A DNA stretch of 64,000 bases from Polyangia bacterium. GTDB taxonomy: Bacteria; Myxococcota_A; Polyangia; Polyangiales; JAUICN01. Below are positions 16,552 through 24,647 of the stretch, in pieces (position 1 is the first letter of the stretch; each line of letters opens with the position of its first letter). A program made the position numbers and the translations under genes. The notes beneath the pieces are model-generated. The model ran no database searches, was not told the origin of the DNA, and saw nothing but the letters and a program-made list of their open reading frames with translations. The DNA is taken from the NCBI GenBank assembly GCA_030427835.1, contig JAUICN010000009.1, positions 1 to 64,000 on the forward strand. Direction: 5' to 3'.

Positions 16552-17181
16552 TTATTTAACCACCCGTAGGTAGGGGGGGAGTGCTTTGCCCTTGGGTGTG
16601 GTGGGTTTGCGCATGAGCGGTGCTGTATGTTCGTCGGGGTGGTCCGAGGAGGGCTTGTCAGAAGGGGCTTGCTGGCCTTCGCCCTCGAAGACTTGAAGGG
16701 CTCCTCCGGGGGTGGGTTGGGGTGCTTCAAGTGGTGCGGCTGCTGGGTTCGCCACGTGTGGGCTTGCCAGGGGAGATCGTGGTGTTGGTGTTTCCTGAGA
16801 GTCTTGGTTGGACAGTTCTGGATCGTGCCTGCCGAACTCGCGATCGACCTCGTGGGCGATTTCGTCGGGGAGGTCTTCGGGCCAGACCATGCCACGACCG
16901 TCTTCTCCCACGAGGGCGAAGACGTGCTTCCAGGGGACACGGCAGGTGAAGGGAGCGCGGTTGAACGATAGGGTGCCGAACACGCCTTTGTCATCGATGC
17001 GGAGATCGGGAATAGGTACGGGCATGTCCAGGCCGACCTGCAGTACCAACTGGGGCTGGTCCTTGAGCCATGGAGGCACCTCCACCTCTTCCCGGCGTGG
17101 GTCCATGTGAACAAAGACACTTCCACGCAGCAACAGTGCGCGCCCCACGTCCTTCTTGGATGGTAGTTCCTGCTCCGCCAT
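16552..17181 (-). CDS. sspB: SspB, ClpXP adaptor for ssrA-tagged proteins
   Basis: A 209-residue cytoplasmic adaptor that binds ssrA-tagged or other substrates and tethers them to ClpX. The substrate-binding fold covers roughly residues 10-105, with LLLRGSVFVHMDPR, VPPWLKDQPQLVLQVGL, GTLSFNRAPFTCRVPWKHVF and GMVWPEDLP. A long Pro/Ser-rich flexible tail leads to PPYLRVVK at the extreme C-terminus, which is the ClpX-docking (XB) peptide, nearly the same as the LRVVK ending of E. coli SspB. The tail is longer than in E. coli. The tmRNA of this organism is 9 kb away, encoding the tag this protein would recognise. Confidence 0.93.
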   Translation of the reverse strand: MAEQELPSKKDVGRALLLRGSVFVHMDPRREEVEVPPWLKDQPQLVLQVGLDMPVPIPDLRIDDKGVFGTLSFNRAPFTCRVPWKHVFALVGEDGRGMVWPEDLPDEIAHEVDREFGRHDPELSNQDSQETPTPRSPLASPHVANPAAAPLEAPQPTPGGALQVFEGEGQQAPSDKPSSDHPDEHTAPLMRKPTTPKGKALPPYLRVVK

Positions 17182-17372
17182 AGCCCTGTGCGCAGTCTGG
17201 CTCGGAGAGCCCCTATGCGCCAGGTATCAATGAGTCTCTGAGTTCCCCCCTAGGGGTATCCTTGCCGTATCTCTTGTGGTAGCGGTGTCTGCAGCGATTA
17301 TTGAACGCTTTTCCAAGTTTCTGCAATGGGTGGCGAACCTTGCTAGGTTGACCAAGAGATGGACAACAAATC

Positions 17373-18560
17373 GTGAATGTTGCTGTGGTTGGTCTGGGGT
17401 TTGCGGGGAGTGCACTTGCTTTGGCACTGTCGCGGCGTGGGCATACTGTAACTGTCTACGAGCAGGCTGTTGAACCGAGCCCGATTGGCGCGGGTATTTT
17501 GATCCAACCCACGGGTATGCATGTGCTGAAGCGGTTGGGGTTGCTTGACGCTTGCCGAGAGCGGGGGGCCGTCGTGGATCGGCTGCGCTGTCGAACGGCC
17601 CGTGGAGCCACGCTGTTTAACCTCCCGTATGGAAGTTTGCGAGAAGATTTACACGGCCTCGGCATGCATCGAGGATCCCTCTTTGAGGTTTTGTTCGGGG
17701 CGCTTCAACGTACCGATGTGGACATCAAGACGGGGGTCGAGATCGTGGATGTTCAGGGCGGTGGCTTGCTCTTGGATGCGTCAGGTAGGGGGTTTGGGCC
17801 CCACGACCTTGTTGTTGTGGCGAATGGCGCGCAATCGAAGTTGCGCTCTTCGGCGTCCTTGAGTTGCCGTGCCACGCCCTATCCCTGGGGGGCGCTCTGG
17901 TTTGTGGGCTCGGACCCGAACGGCGTGTTTGACGGTGAGCTCGCCCAGGTGGTTCAGGGGACCCGGCGCATGCTTGGATTTTTGCCAAGTGGAAGGGACC
18001 CTGCGGGGAACAGGTGCGTGAGTCTATTTTGGAGTGTGCGCGTGGATCGGGCTCAAACCGTATCTGCCGACCTGCCAAGGCTGCTAGGGACAATTCGATC
18101 CTATGAGCCCCGCAGTGAATTCCTTCTGGAACAGATTCGATCGCCTGGGGATTTGCTGTGCGCACGTTACGTGGATGTCAGAATGGGGCGGATACGCGGT
18201 GCAAACCTCGTGGTGATTGGGGACGCGGCCCACGCGACCAGCCCCCAACTGGGACAGGGAACCAATCTGGCGTTGATGGATGCCATCGCCCTGGCGGACA
18301 GGATTGGCAAGGGCGCTGTCACAGGGGCCGTATTGGCTGAGTACGTGAGTAGCAGGCGACATCACGTAAAATACTACCAGTGGGCAAGCCGCTGGCTGAC
18401 GCCAGTGTTTCAGTCGGGCCTATCCTGGCTTGGCCCCATTCGGGATCGACTGTTGCCGCTCGTGGGGCGGTTCAAGTGGTTGCAGCGACAAATGCTGTTG
18501 ACCTTGGCTGGCGTGAAGCGGGGACTCTTTCGCAAGTCACTGGGTTTGCCTGAGTTGTAG
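17373..18560 (+). CDS. FAD-dependent monooxygenase (UbiH/PHBH-type)
   Basis: A 395-residue flavoprotein hydroxylase starting at GTG 17373. The dinucleotide fold VVGLGFAGSALALAL (GxGxxG) is at the N-terminus, the RGSLFEVLFGAL segment follows, and the second FAD motif GDAAHATSPQLGQGTNLALMDA is near residue 288. This is the class-A flavin monooxygenase pattern (4-hydroxybenzoate hydroxylase, UbiH, kynurenine 3-monooxygenase). The substrate cannot be told from sequence. The C-terminus contains the first unit of an 18-bp tandem repeat (GLPEL). Separated from sspB by a divergent gap of about 190 bp. Confidence 0.9.
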   Translation: MNVAVVGLGFAGSALALALSRRGHTVTVYEQAVEPSPIGAGILIQPTGMHVLKRLGLLDACRERGAVVDRLRCRTARGATLFNLPYGSLREDLHGLGMHRGSLFEVLFGALQRTDVDIKTGVEIVDVQGGGLLLDASGRGFGPHDLVVVANGAQSKLRSSASLSCRATPYPWGALWFVGSDPNGVFDGELAQVVQGTRRMLGFLPSGRDPAGNRCVSLFWSVRVDRAQTVSADLPRLLGTIRSYEPRSEFLLEQIRSPGDLLCARYVDVRMGRIRGANLVVIGDAAHATSPQLGQGTNLALMDAIALADRIGKGAVTGAVLAEYVSSRRHHVKYYQWASRWLTPVFQSGLSWLGPIRDRLLPLVGRFKWLQRQMLLTLAGVKRGLFRKSLGLPEL

Positions 18561-18596
18561 GGTTTGCCTGAGTTGCAGGGTTTGCCTGAGTTGTTG
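18543..18596 (+). repeat. three tandem 18-bp repeats spanning a stop codon
   Basis: GGTTTGCCTGAGTTG plus a variable triplet is repeated three times: TAG in the first unit (18543-18560), CAG in the second and TTG in the third. The first unit carries the stop codon of the monooxygenase gene; the others are in frame with it and would extend the GLPEL tail if the stop were read through. Confidence 0.8.
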
Positions 18597-18749
18597 GGGT
18601 TTCGCTTCGGACACTTGGCGCACAGGGGAAGCACTGCTCGCGTGCGTTGATGAGATTGCGCTGCTTTGTGGTTCGGCACATTCGATTTACGATGGAGGGA
18701 ACCGCTTCGTGTTCTTGACCCCCGCCTTGCTTGTGTTCAGGTTTGAAGT

Positions 18750-19409
18750 GTGTTGGGGCCAGGTTCTTTCTATTTGCTGTTTGGTATGGCTCTTCTCTCC
18801 GTGTTGATAGCGACGTTGGTCATTGTTGCCTGTCGGAGCTGGAAGGTGGGGGTGATTGTTGTTACGTGGCTTGCCCTAGTGTCCGGGTTGTCTTGGTACG
18901 GCGTGCTTGATACGTATGTTCCGCCGCGACCGCTGTTTGTGCTTCTGCCAACCTTGGCAGGATTTTTTCTGTTGATTCGGCTCTGTGGTACGTCGTTGTG
19001 TGCGATTCCAATTGGGGTGTTGGTCGGTGTTCAGGCGTTTCGAATCCCCGTGGAGCTATTGATTCACCGGGCTGTGATGGAGGGTGTTGCTCCTCCTCAA
19101 ATGACCTGGTTCCCTGGGCTCAACTATGATGTGGTAACCGGTGTTTCGGCGTTGCTGCTGGCTCCTGTTGCAGGACGGTTGCCCCGTTGGGTGCTGCACC
19201 TCTGGAATGGCATGGGGCTTTGTTTGCTTGCCTGGGTCGTGTTTGTGGGTGTGCTGTCTTTGCCGACCCCTTTGCAGCAGTTTAAACCCGACAATACTTG
19301 GATTGCGTTCTTTCCCTACATCGGACTTCCGGTTGTATTGGTGAGTACAGCGTTGCTTGGTCACCTTGTTTTGCTAAAGAAACTAAGAAGTACCGCACGT
19401 CCAACTTGA
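18750..19409 (+). CDS. hypothetical multi-pass membrane protein
   Basis: A 219-residue protein with about six or seven hydrophobic helices covering nearly its full length (for example YLLFGMALLSVLIATLVIVA, LFVLLPTLAGFFLLIRLC, YIGLPVVLVSTALLGHLVLL). The conserved-looking central block FRIPVELLIHRAVMEGVAPP and WFPGLNYDVVTGVSALLL resembles an uncharacterised family of membrane proteins seen in Bacteroidota and other phyla. Codon choice and the T-rich sequence differ somewhat from the highly expressed operons nearby. No function can be assigned. Confidence 0.75.
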   Translation: MLGPGSFYLLFGMALLSVLIATLVIVACRSWKVGVIVVTWLALVSGLSWYGVLDTYVPPRPLFVLLPTLAGFFLLIRLCGTSLCAIPIGVLVGVQAFRIPVELLIHRAVMEGVAPPQMTWFPGLNYDVVTGVSALLLAPVAGRLPRWVLHLWNGMGLCLLAWVVFVGVLSLPTPLQQFKPDNTWIAFFPYIGLPVVLVSTALLGHLVLLKKLRSTARPT

Positions 19410-19658
19410 GATGATTGGGAGTTTGTTCCCTGCAGATTCTGTTATCCAATGCCATGGCTTTGCCCGCTTTGGATGGAAGTTTAGGTGTCGTTGCTCTTGC
19501 ACTCGAGATCCTGAAATGTACTCGGTCTCAAGGTTTTTTGGGGGGTTGAGTTTTGTGTTGGAATGGGTTTTTCCAGGTGCTGGCGTGGGCGGGTTGTGGT
19601 GCGACGGGGACGACTCAGAAGTGTTTCGAAATGGAACGGCTTCAGCTAGGATTCAACA

Positions 19659-20324
19659 ATGATGGTGAAAGAAGTGTTGGAGACGCTGAAATCCCTGGGC
19701 GACCCATCGGTATGTACTTGCAACGTAAGGAATGGTGCGAGTAGCGATCACTTTGGTGTCAAGTTGGGTGATATTCGTAGGGTTGCAAAAGAGATCAAGA
19801 CAAATCACGGGCTGGGTATGGAGCTCTGGAAAACTGGGATTATTGATGCCCGGCTGTTGGCTATCTTGCTGATTAAGCCGAGGGCTCTGTCAGTTCGTGA
19901 GTTGGATGGGATGGTGCGTTCCGTTTCCGTTTCGCAGGTAGCCGACTGGATGAACGCGTACGTCGCAGAGAAGCACCCCGACAAAGAAACGTTACGCGAA
20001 AAATGGATGGAGGATAGGGCACCGTGGGTGGCGCGCGCAGGATGGGCTCTGACTGCGAAACGGATTGCGAAGAATCTGGATGGGATCGATCTGACGGAGC
20101 TATTGGTTCGTATCGAATCGTCGATGGCGCACATTGCACCGGAGGTACAGTGGACCATGAATAGCACGCTTGTGGAGATTGGTATCCGGGCTCCACAATA
20201 TCGTGACCGTGCGATTGCCATTGGAGAAAAATTGGGGATCTATCGCGACTACCCGGTTTCCAAAGGTTGCACTTCGCCTTTTGCACCGATTTGGATCAAC
20301 GAGATGGTGCGCAGACAGGCCTAG
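19659..20324 (+). CDS. DNA alkylation repair protein (AlkD-like)
   Basis: A 221-residue all-helical HEAT-like repeat protein of the AlkC/AlkD superfamily, which removes alkylated bases. Visible features are the N-terminal VLETLKSLGD, FGVKLGDIRRVAKEIKTNHGL (typical of AlkD-like proteins), VADWMNAYVAEKH, the WVARAGWALTAKRI block with tryptophans that face DNA in this fold, and the C-terminal YPVSKGCTSPFAPIWINE. The last motif is typical of a widespread AlkD-like subgroup whose repair activity has not been tested in most members. A strong hairpin with T-run follows about 100 bp downstream. Confidence 0.85.
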   Translation: MMVKEVLETLKSLGDPSVCTCNVRNGASSDHFGVKLGDIRRVAKEIKTNHGLGMELWKTGIIDARLLAILLIKPRALSVRELDGMVRSVSVSQVADWMNAYVAEKHPDKETLREKWMEDRAPWVARAGWALTAKRIAKNLDGIDLTELLVRIESSMAHIAPEVQWTMNSTLVEIGIRAPQYRDRAIAIGEKLGIYRDYPVSKGCTSPFAPIWINEMVRRQA

Positions 20325-20421
20325 GGCAACCCCAGCGTAACCAAACTCAATGCTTTGCCTATCAGTACCTTTGAGGTGCCAATGAAGGGCGCTCCATCAA
20401 CCAGTGTTCTGAGTTTTTCCT

Positions 20422-20446
20422 GGGAGCGATGGGATCGCTCCCTTTT
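20422..20446 (+). terminator. rho-independent terminator-like hairpin
   Basis: GGGAGCGAT-GGG-ATCGCTCCC followed by TTTT: a perfect 9-bp stem with a 3-base loop and a short T-run. It would end transcription of the AlkD-like gene. Its loop contains the ATG (20429) that is the only ATG start for the following gene, so the structure could also hide that start. Confidence 0.7.
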
Positions 20447-21454
20447 CGTGGGAGCTTCCGTTGTGGGCGAGGCATAGCAGGATCACTCCGTGAAGTTCAG
20501 TTGGTCACGGGGGCCACGGGGTACGAGGGGAGCTACGTGTGCCCGGCGCTGAAGGCCGCTGGTTATTCCGTGCGTAGATCGTCGCGTTCGCCATCCCGTG
20601 CACGGGCACGCTTTGGTGGGGATGACTGGGTGGAGCTTGATGTTGACAAGCCTGAGACCCTTGCCGAGGCCATGGAGGGGTGCAGCGCGGCGGTGTATCT
20701 TGTTCATTCTGTCGCCACATCCTCTGACTACCCCGAGAGAGAAGCCCTCGCGGCGACAGCGTTTTGTGCCGCAGCCCGAACGGCTGGGGTCCGTAGGATT
20801 GTTTACCTAGGTGGCACCCGACCGGAAGGGCGCCCTTCACGGCATTTGGCGAGTCGTCTACGGACCGGCGCGATTCTTCGTGAGCAGTTTGAATCCACGA
20901 TCGAGTTGCGCGCAGGGCTTATCATTGGGGTGGGTGGGAGCAGTTGGTATATGGTTCGGGATCTGGCCAACCGGTTGCCCGTCATGGTGTTGCCGCAATG
21001 GCTTCGCCACAGTTCATGGCCCATTGGTATCGATGACGTGGTTTTGGCCATTGTAAGCGCTGTTGGATCCGACGGTAGGGGTTCAGCAGCGTACGACCTC
21101 CCGGGCTCTGAGCGGATCGAGCATCGGGACCTGATTCGGCATGTGGCGAGCGCACTGGGGAAGCACCCTCTGCTCTTTGGAGTTCCTGTCGTGTCCCCAC
21201 GTCTTTCGAGCCACTGGATTGCACTGACAACACGGGCGACCCTAGCTTTTGCACAGGAACTTGTGGAAGGTTTGCGAAGTAACCTCGAACCTACCCTTCC
21301 CCCATTTTGGAACACTCATCCAGGACTTGCCGCTGAATCACTTGAGTCGGTGGTTCGGCATGCGGTGGACGACGAGAAGGGCTCTTTTCCGAGTCTCCAT
21401 GCGCTGCAGCGTATCCGCGCGCGATTGCACTCGTGCGGATTGCGAGAGCCCTAG
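20429..21454 (+). CDS. NAD(P)-binding epimerase/dehydrogenase-like protein
   Basis: A protein of up to 341 residues with a Rossmann fold of the atypical short-chain dehydrogenase / NmrA-like group. LVTGATGYEGSYVCPAL is the TGxxGxxG-type nucleotide site; VELDVDKPETLAEAMEGCSAAVYLVHS and GVRRIVYLGGTRPEG follow as in DUF2867-linked oxidoreductases. The catalytic Tyr-x-x-x-Lys is not evident. The start is uncertain: the ATG at 20429 lies inside a terminator-like hairpin and adds about 25 residues with no resemblance to the family, while the fold would start near a TTG at about 20504. Substrate unknown. Confidence 0.8.
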   Translation: MGSLPFRGSFRCGRGIAGSLREVQLVTGATGYEGSYVCPALKAAGYSVRRSSRSPSRARARFGGDDWVELDVDKPETLAEAMEGCSAAVYLVHSVATSSDYPEREALAATAFCAAARTAGVRRIVYLGGTRPEGRPSRHLASRLRTGAILREQFESTIELRAGLIIGVGGSSWYMVRDLANRLPVMVLPQWLRHSSWPIGIDDVVLAIVSAVGSDGRGSAAYDLPGSERIEHRDLIRHVASALGKHPLLFGVPVVSPRLSSHWIALTTRATLAFAQELVEGLRSNLEPTLPPFWNTHPGLAAESLESVVRHAVDDEKGSFPSLHALQRIRARLHSCGLREP

Positions 21455-21464
21455 GTTCGATCCT

Positions 21465-21962
21465 CTATTTGGAAAACTTGTTCCAGAACTTCTCCAGGGC
21501 GATTTTCGCGGAGGACGCATCCACAAGGGGTTCGCGTGTTGACATGAACAACAAGAAGCGATTGACGGCCAGCGATTGCTTCTTGGACAGGGTGTGAAAG
21601 CGGACTCTGCAATAGTCATTGATCGATTTGCTGTTGCCAAGCATGAACGTGTAGATGGTTTGATCGACGGTCATGCTTTTGGATGTTTCGTGGTTGCGCA
21701 GGGACCATTCCATGTACCGAGGAATGTAGTATCGCCAACTCACCGGATCAAAATGGCTAATGGCATCTCCGCACTGTTCGATGTCCTTGTCGGGAACGTC
21801 TTCCCATCGGGATTCGTTATCTAGACGTCTGGCTTTCTTACGGGCTTCTAGGGTGCCGTATTTGTCGATGACTTCCGCTTCGTGGATCGTGATTTCTCCC
21901 CGCCCCACACCTTCGAATGCTTCGCGAATGGCGTCTATGGTTTCGTTGAGGCTAGTTGTCAT
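21465..21962 (-). CDS. hypothetical protein, DUF6714-like
   Basis: A 165-residue soluble, mostly helical protein. The layout, with an N-terminal AIREAFEGV segment, DIEQCGDAISHFDPVSWRYY and IPRYMEWSLRN in the middle and a C-terminal ALEKFWNKF, resembles the DUF6714 family of short proteins often found in polymorphic-toxin or immunity neighbourhoods. The family assignment is from pattern memory and is tentative. Convergent with the epimerase-like gene, 10 bp apart. Confidence 0.6.
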   Translation of the reverse strand: MTTSLNETIDAIREAFEGVGRGEITIHEAEVIDKYGTLEARKKARRLDNESRWEDVPDKDIEQCGDAISHFDPVSWRYYIPRYMEWSLRNHETSKSMTVDQTIYTFMLGNSKSINDYCRVRFHTLSKKQSLAVNRFLLFMSTREPLVDASSAKIALEKFWNKFSK

Positions 21963-22094
21963 GTTGACCTTCGCATGGGACTTGTGGTGCTGGTCTAGGT
22001 GCCTCGGTGCTGGAGCTGAGCATATGCAGGACCCTGTCGAGGATCACGATGTCAAACGTTTCATCGGAGTGGTAGTCGGTCATGCTTGGATAGT

Positions 22095-22583
22095 TTACTC
22101 CTTGCCTGGGTACGTGAGGTGCAGATCGTCGAATGACCTGAATCTGTGGAGTTCAAGGGTATCGAACTCGTCGGAGTTGGTTGTGGTCACCACACCAAGA
22201 TGCTTCAGCGCAGCGTTTATGGGCCCTATTTTCCCCGATGTTGGTGCCATTACTTCTGTTCGACCTCGGTACACCGCGGCGGCTTGAGTCCCGTCGCCAC
22301 CAAAATAGTCTGTTTCCATGATTGCGAAGTGCGCTTGAGCGCTCGTGGCAATGACGATGTCATGGACTACTTTTGCATTGAGCATTGGAACTTCTGCGAC
22401 GTTTTCCGGGTTGTTTAACCTTTCAGCCCAGTGATCGACATACTGAGCTGTAAGAGGGAACAGCGTGATCTTTGTAGTGGGAGAAGCTTTCCCACTAAGT
22501 GCAATGGGTTTTAGATCGTAGGATTCTGCAACCTCAAGAGAGAAGTCCCCACAAAGGAGAATGGCCGAGATTGCGTGGCTCAT
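22095..22583 (-). CDS. hypothetical protein, unknown function
   Basis: A 162-residue soluble protein with no membrane segment. Notable stretches are VVHDIVIATSAQAHFAIMETDYFGGDG and RGRTEVMAPTSGKIGPINAALKHLGV. No family recognised; size and composition would suit an immunity-type or housekeeping small protein. Its ATG overlaps the stop of the 57-residue upstream reading by ATGA, which supports both being translated together. Confidence 0.6.
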   Translation of the reverse strand: MSHAISAILLCGDFSLEVAESYDLKPIALSGKASPTTKITLFPLTAQYVDHWAERLNNPENVAEVPMLNAKVVHDIVIATSAQAHFAIMETDYFGGDGTQAAAVYRGRTEVMAPTSGKIGPINAALKHLGVVTTTNSDEFDTLELHRFRSFDDLHLTYPGKE

Positions 22584-22753
22584 ACTTTCAACGCCAAATT
22601 AGCAGAGCGACGTTTTTTGGGAAGGAGTTTTCTGTCGGTGCGGATGACGTCCGGTGTTCTGGGTTTGGCCTGGTAGCCATAGGTTCGCTGGTTTTTCGCA
22701 AAACTTCTGTCGATGACGAAGCATAGTAGGAGCGCTTCGTGAAGTTCGGTCAT
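22580..22753 (-). CDS. small basic hypothetical protein, coupled to the next gene
   Basis: A 57-residue, strongly basic reading from ATG 22753 (TELHEALLLCFVIDR then Arg/Lys-rich KLLPKKRRSANLALKV). It overlaps the downstream gene's start as ATGA, the main reason to consider it real. A longer in-frame reading extends upstream but runs antisense through the start of the divergent membrane protein. It could be a short leader peptide or a decayed gene fragment. Confidence 0.35.
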   Translation of the reverse strand: MTELHEALLLCFVIDRSFAKNQRTYGYQAKPRTPDVIRTDRKLLPKKRRSANLALKV

Positions 22754-22841
22754 GGTGAAGCTGTCAGCGGTTGACCTGTTGTTCCCGCGTATCAGACTTG
22801 GTTGTGTTTTGTTCGGGGTGAAGGAACTGAGGTGAGCACGC

Positions 22842-23216
22842 ATGTCTGGACTTCGTATTGTGGGGTTTGTTTTGGCGGTGGCTGGCGCGGTTGCCGCGGT
22901 GTTCCCTGGCTGGTTTGGGCCTCTTACTGGGGGGCATGAGCTGCCGGTTGATGTCTTTAGTGCGGTCGAGCGCCGGGTTCGTGGAGGAATGGTGCTTGGA
23001 GTGGGTTTGGCGTTCATCGCCGTGAACGCGCTTCGCCCCTGGTCAATGAGCATCCCTACGATGGTCTTCTATTTCATGGCTGGTGCGCTTGCGGCGCGCC
23101 TTCTCGGGTTGCTCGTCGATGGCGCCGTTCCGAAGCAGTGGCTGTTGGTTGCCGTGGAGGGTGTCGTGATGGCTTTGGCCGCGTTCTGGTTGTGGCGCAG
23201 CAGCGAATCCTCCTAA
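22842..23216 (+). CDS. small four-helix membrane protein, DUF4345-like
   Basis: A 124-residue inner-membrane protein with four hydrophobic helices (LRIVGFVLAVAGAVAAVFPG, GGMVLGVGLAFIAVNAL, MVFYFMAGALAARLLGLLVD, WLLVAVEGVVMALAAFWLW). The arrangement, with Arg-Gly-Gly before helix 2 and AARLLGLLVDG in helix 3, looks like DUF4345. No function known. Confidence 0.7.
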   Translation: MSGLRIVGFVLAVAGAVAAVFPGWFGPLTGGHELPVDVFSAVERRVRGGMVLGVGLAFIAVNALRPWSMSIPTMVFYFMAGALAARLLGLLVDGAVPKQWLLVAVEGVVMALAAFWLWRSSESS

Positions 23217-23307
23217 TGTTGCGTGGAGCAGTCCGGCGTAGCGAAACGCTCGCAACGTCCACATCCCTTCAAAAAGAACTCGCCAATCTCCGTGATCATG
23301 CGCCGTC

Positions 23308-23496
23308 AAAACCTACCAAAACCACATCCTCAACTTCTTCAAGGCCCGTGTCACCAACGGTGTCGCCGAAGCGGTCAACGGCGTCATTCAGTCCGTCAAA
23401 CGTGCGGCTCGCGGATTTCGTAACCTCCACAACTTCAAAATCGCCATCCTCTTCCACACTGGAAAACTTAACCTCTACCCCAACCTACCCACGTGA
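23308..23496 (+). pseudogene. ISL3-type transposase remnant (C-terminal end)
   Basis: In this frame 62 codons before a stop encode the C-terminus of an ISL3-family transposase: HILNFFKARVTNGVAEAVNG, VIQSVKRAARGFRNLHNF and KIAILFHTGKL. TNGxxEaxN and KRxaxGfRN are the conserved end of the DDE domain. An in-frame TGA lies just upstream (23293-23295) and no N-terminal part, second catalytic residue or flanking inverted repeat can be recognised. The 425-bp gap between the flanking genes otherwise holds nothing identifiable. Confidence 0.7.
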
Positions 23497-23640
23497 TTCC
23501 CGGAAGAGCCTTCAGAATAGAGTCCCAGGGCACCCACAGGGCGTTTCGAAGTCAAGGTGGCGTGAGGTAGGCGGCACTTTTCGGGACTCGTCACCTGCAG
23601 CGCCCGGCGTACTTCAGACCAGGCAAACTAGGCCAAGCCG

Positions 23641-23952
23641 CTATGCATCGGATTTTTGGATGCCCTTTTTCCCAAGAACCCAGCCGATGGCGCCCGTTGC
23701 AAGCAAGGCCGTTCCAACCACAAACCACGCTCCCGCGGAAAAAACGAGGTTCGTGCCGAACTCGATCACGGCGGCGAGCAAGTCTTCCGGGTGGTTTGTC
23801 AAGTATTCGCGTCGCGCTTGAAAGTACGTGCTTTCTCCAATATTTTGTATGCACCAGTAGAACGTGGTGACCGATCCAACCATCAGTGCGATTCCTACGC
23901 TCATGGCCATGATTGCAAACCTTTGGGCCCGAGTACGTTTTTGAAATACCAT
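23641..23952 (-). CDS. small hypothetical membrane protein
   Basis: A 103-residue protein with two membrane helices (FAIMAMSVGIALMVGSVTTFYW and LVFSAGAWFVVGTALLATGAIGWVLG) separated by a charged loop. Basic N- and C-termini suggest both face the cytoplasm. Family not recognised. Confidence 0.6.
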   Translation of the reverse strand: MVFQKRTRAQRFAIMAMSVGIALMVGSVTTFYWCIQNIGESTYFQARREYLTNHPEDLLAAVIEFGTNLVFSAGAWFVVGTALLATGAIGWVLGKKGIQKSDA

Positions 23953-24016
23953 TTGTGAACGGTATTCTATCTATCAGCACGGGGACCGCACTACTGAATT
24001 TTGATGGAAGTGCGCA

Positions 24017-24559
24017 ATGACCGCTGGGCACGTTTGTATTGCAATGAGGTTGGATGGATTTGTGACCCACATCGACCAAGGTCTTGACTGGCTGATGAAG
24101 CAGAAGACGGAAGGTGAGGTACATGGTTTGAACGCGTTCATGGACAGCGTGGGTGGAATCCTCATGGGCCGAGGCTCATTTGAAAATGTTTTGAAGTTCG
24201 AAGAATGGCCCTACACGAAACCCGTGATCGTCATGAGCAAGGCCCTCACGCCTGAGGACATTCCTGAGACCCTCGAAGGCAAGGTTAGGTTGACGCAGCT
24301 CGACCCGGTGGAATTGATGCATTTGCTGGACGGCGAAGGTTGGTCCCGCGCATATGTCGACGGCGGTAGGGTCGTTCAATCCTTTGTCCGACTCGGATTG
24401 ATTCGAGATTTCGTGCTGACGACGATCCCCATCCTGATTGGTGATGGAGTTCGACTGTTTGGCGAGATTGACCGGGACATCGATCTGGAGTTGCTCGGTT
24501 CCAGCTCCTTCAAGTCCGGCCTTCTTCAGACCCACTACCGGATTGCAGCCAGTGACTAG
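24017..24559 (+). CDS. dihydrofolate reductase / RibD C-terminal domain family protein
   Basis: A 180-residue single-domain reductase of the DHFR/RibD-C superfamily. Visible landmarks are HVCIAMRLDGFVTH at the start, GGILMGRGSFENVL, KPVIVMSKAL, a YVDGGRVVQSFVRLGLIRDF segment (nucleotide-binding GG) and the closing VLTTIPILIGDGVRLFG. These stand-alone proteins are NADPH-dependent reductases of unknown substrate and are not the housekeeping FolA. Good start with no competing upstream ATG. Confidence 0.9.
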   Translation: MTAGHVCIAMRLDGFVTHIDQGLDWLMKQKTEGEVHGLNAFMDSVGGILMGRGSFENVLKFEEWPYTKPVIVMSKALTPEDIPETLEGKVRLTQLDPVELMHLLDGEGWSRAYVDGGRVVQSFVRLGLIRDFVLTTIPILIGDGVRLFGEIDRDIDLELLGSSSFKSGLLQTHYRIAASD

Positions 24560-24647
24560 GTGAGAATTCGGCGAGAGCCACATCTTTCCTGGAACTCCTT
24601 CTCCTCGGTCGTCGCATCGGCTGTGTGGGATGAAAAGTGTGACCTAT

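Noticed and set aside
19411-19662. 83-codon plus-strand reading between the membrane protein and the AlkD-like gene
   Set aside because: No ribosome-binding site, no homology, Cys/Gly/Arg-rich composition; the 250-bp gap shows nothing else convincing.
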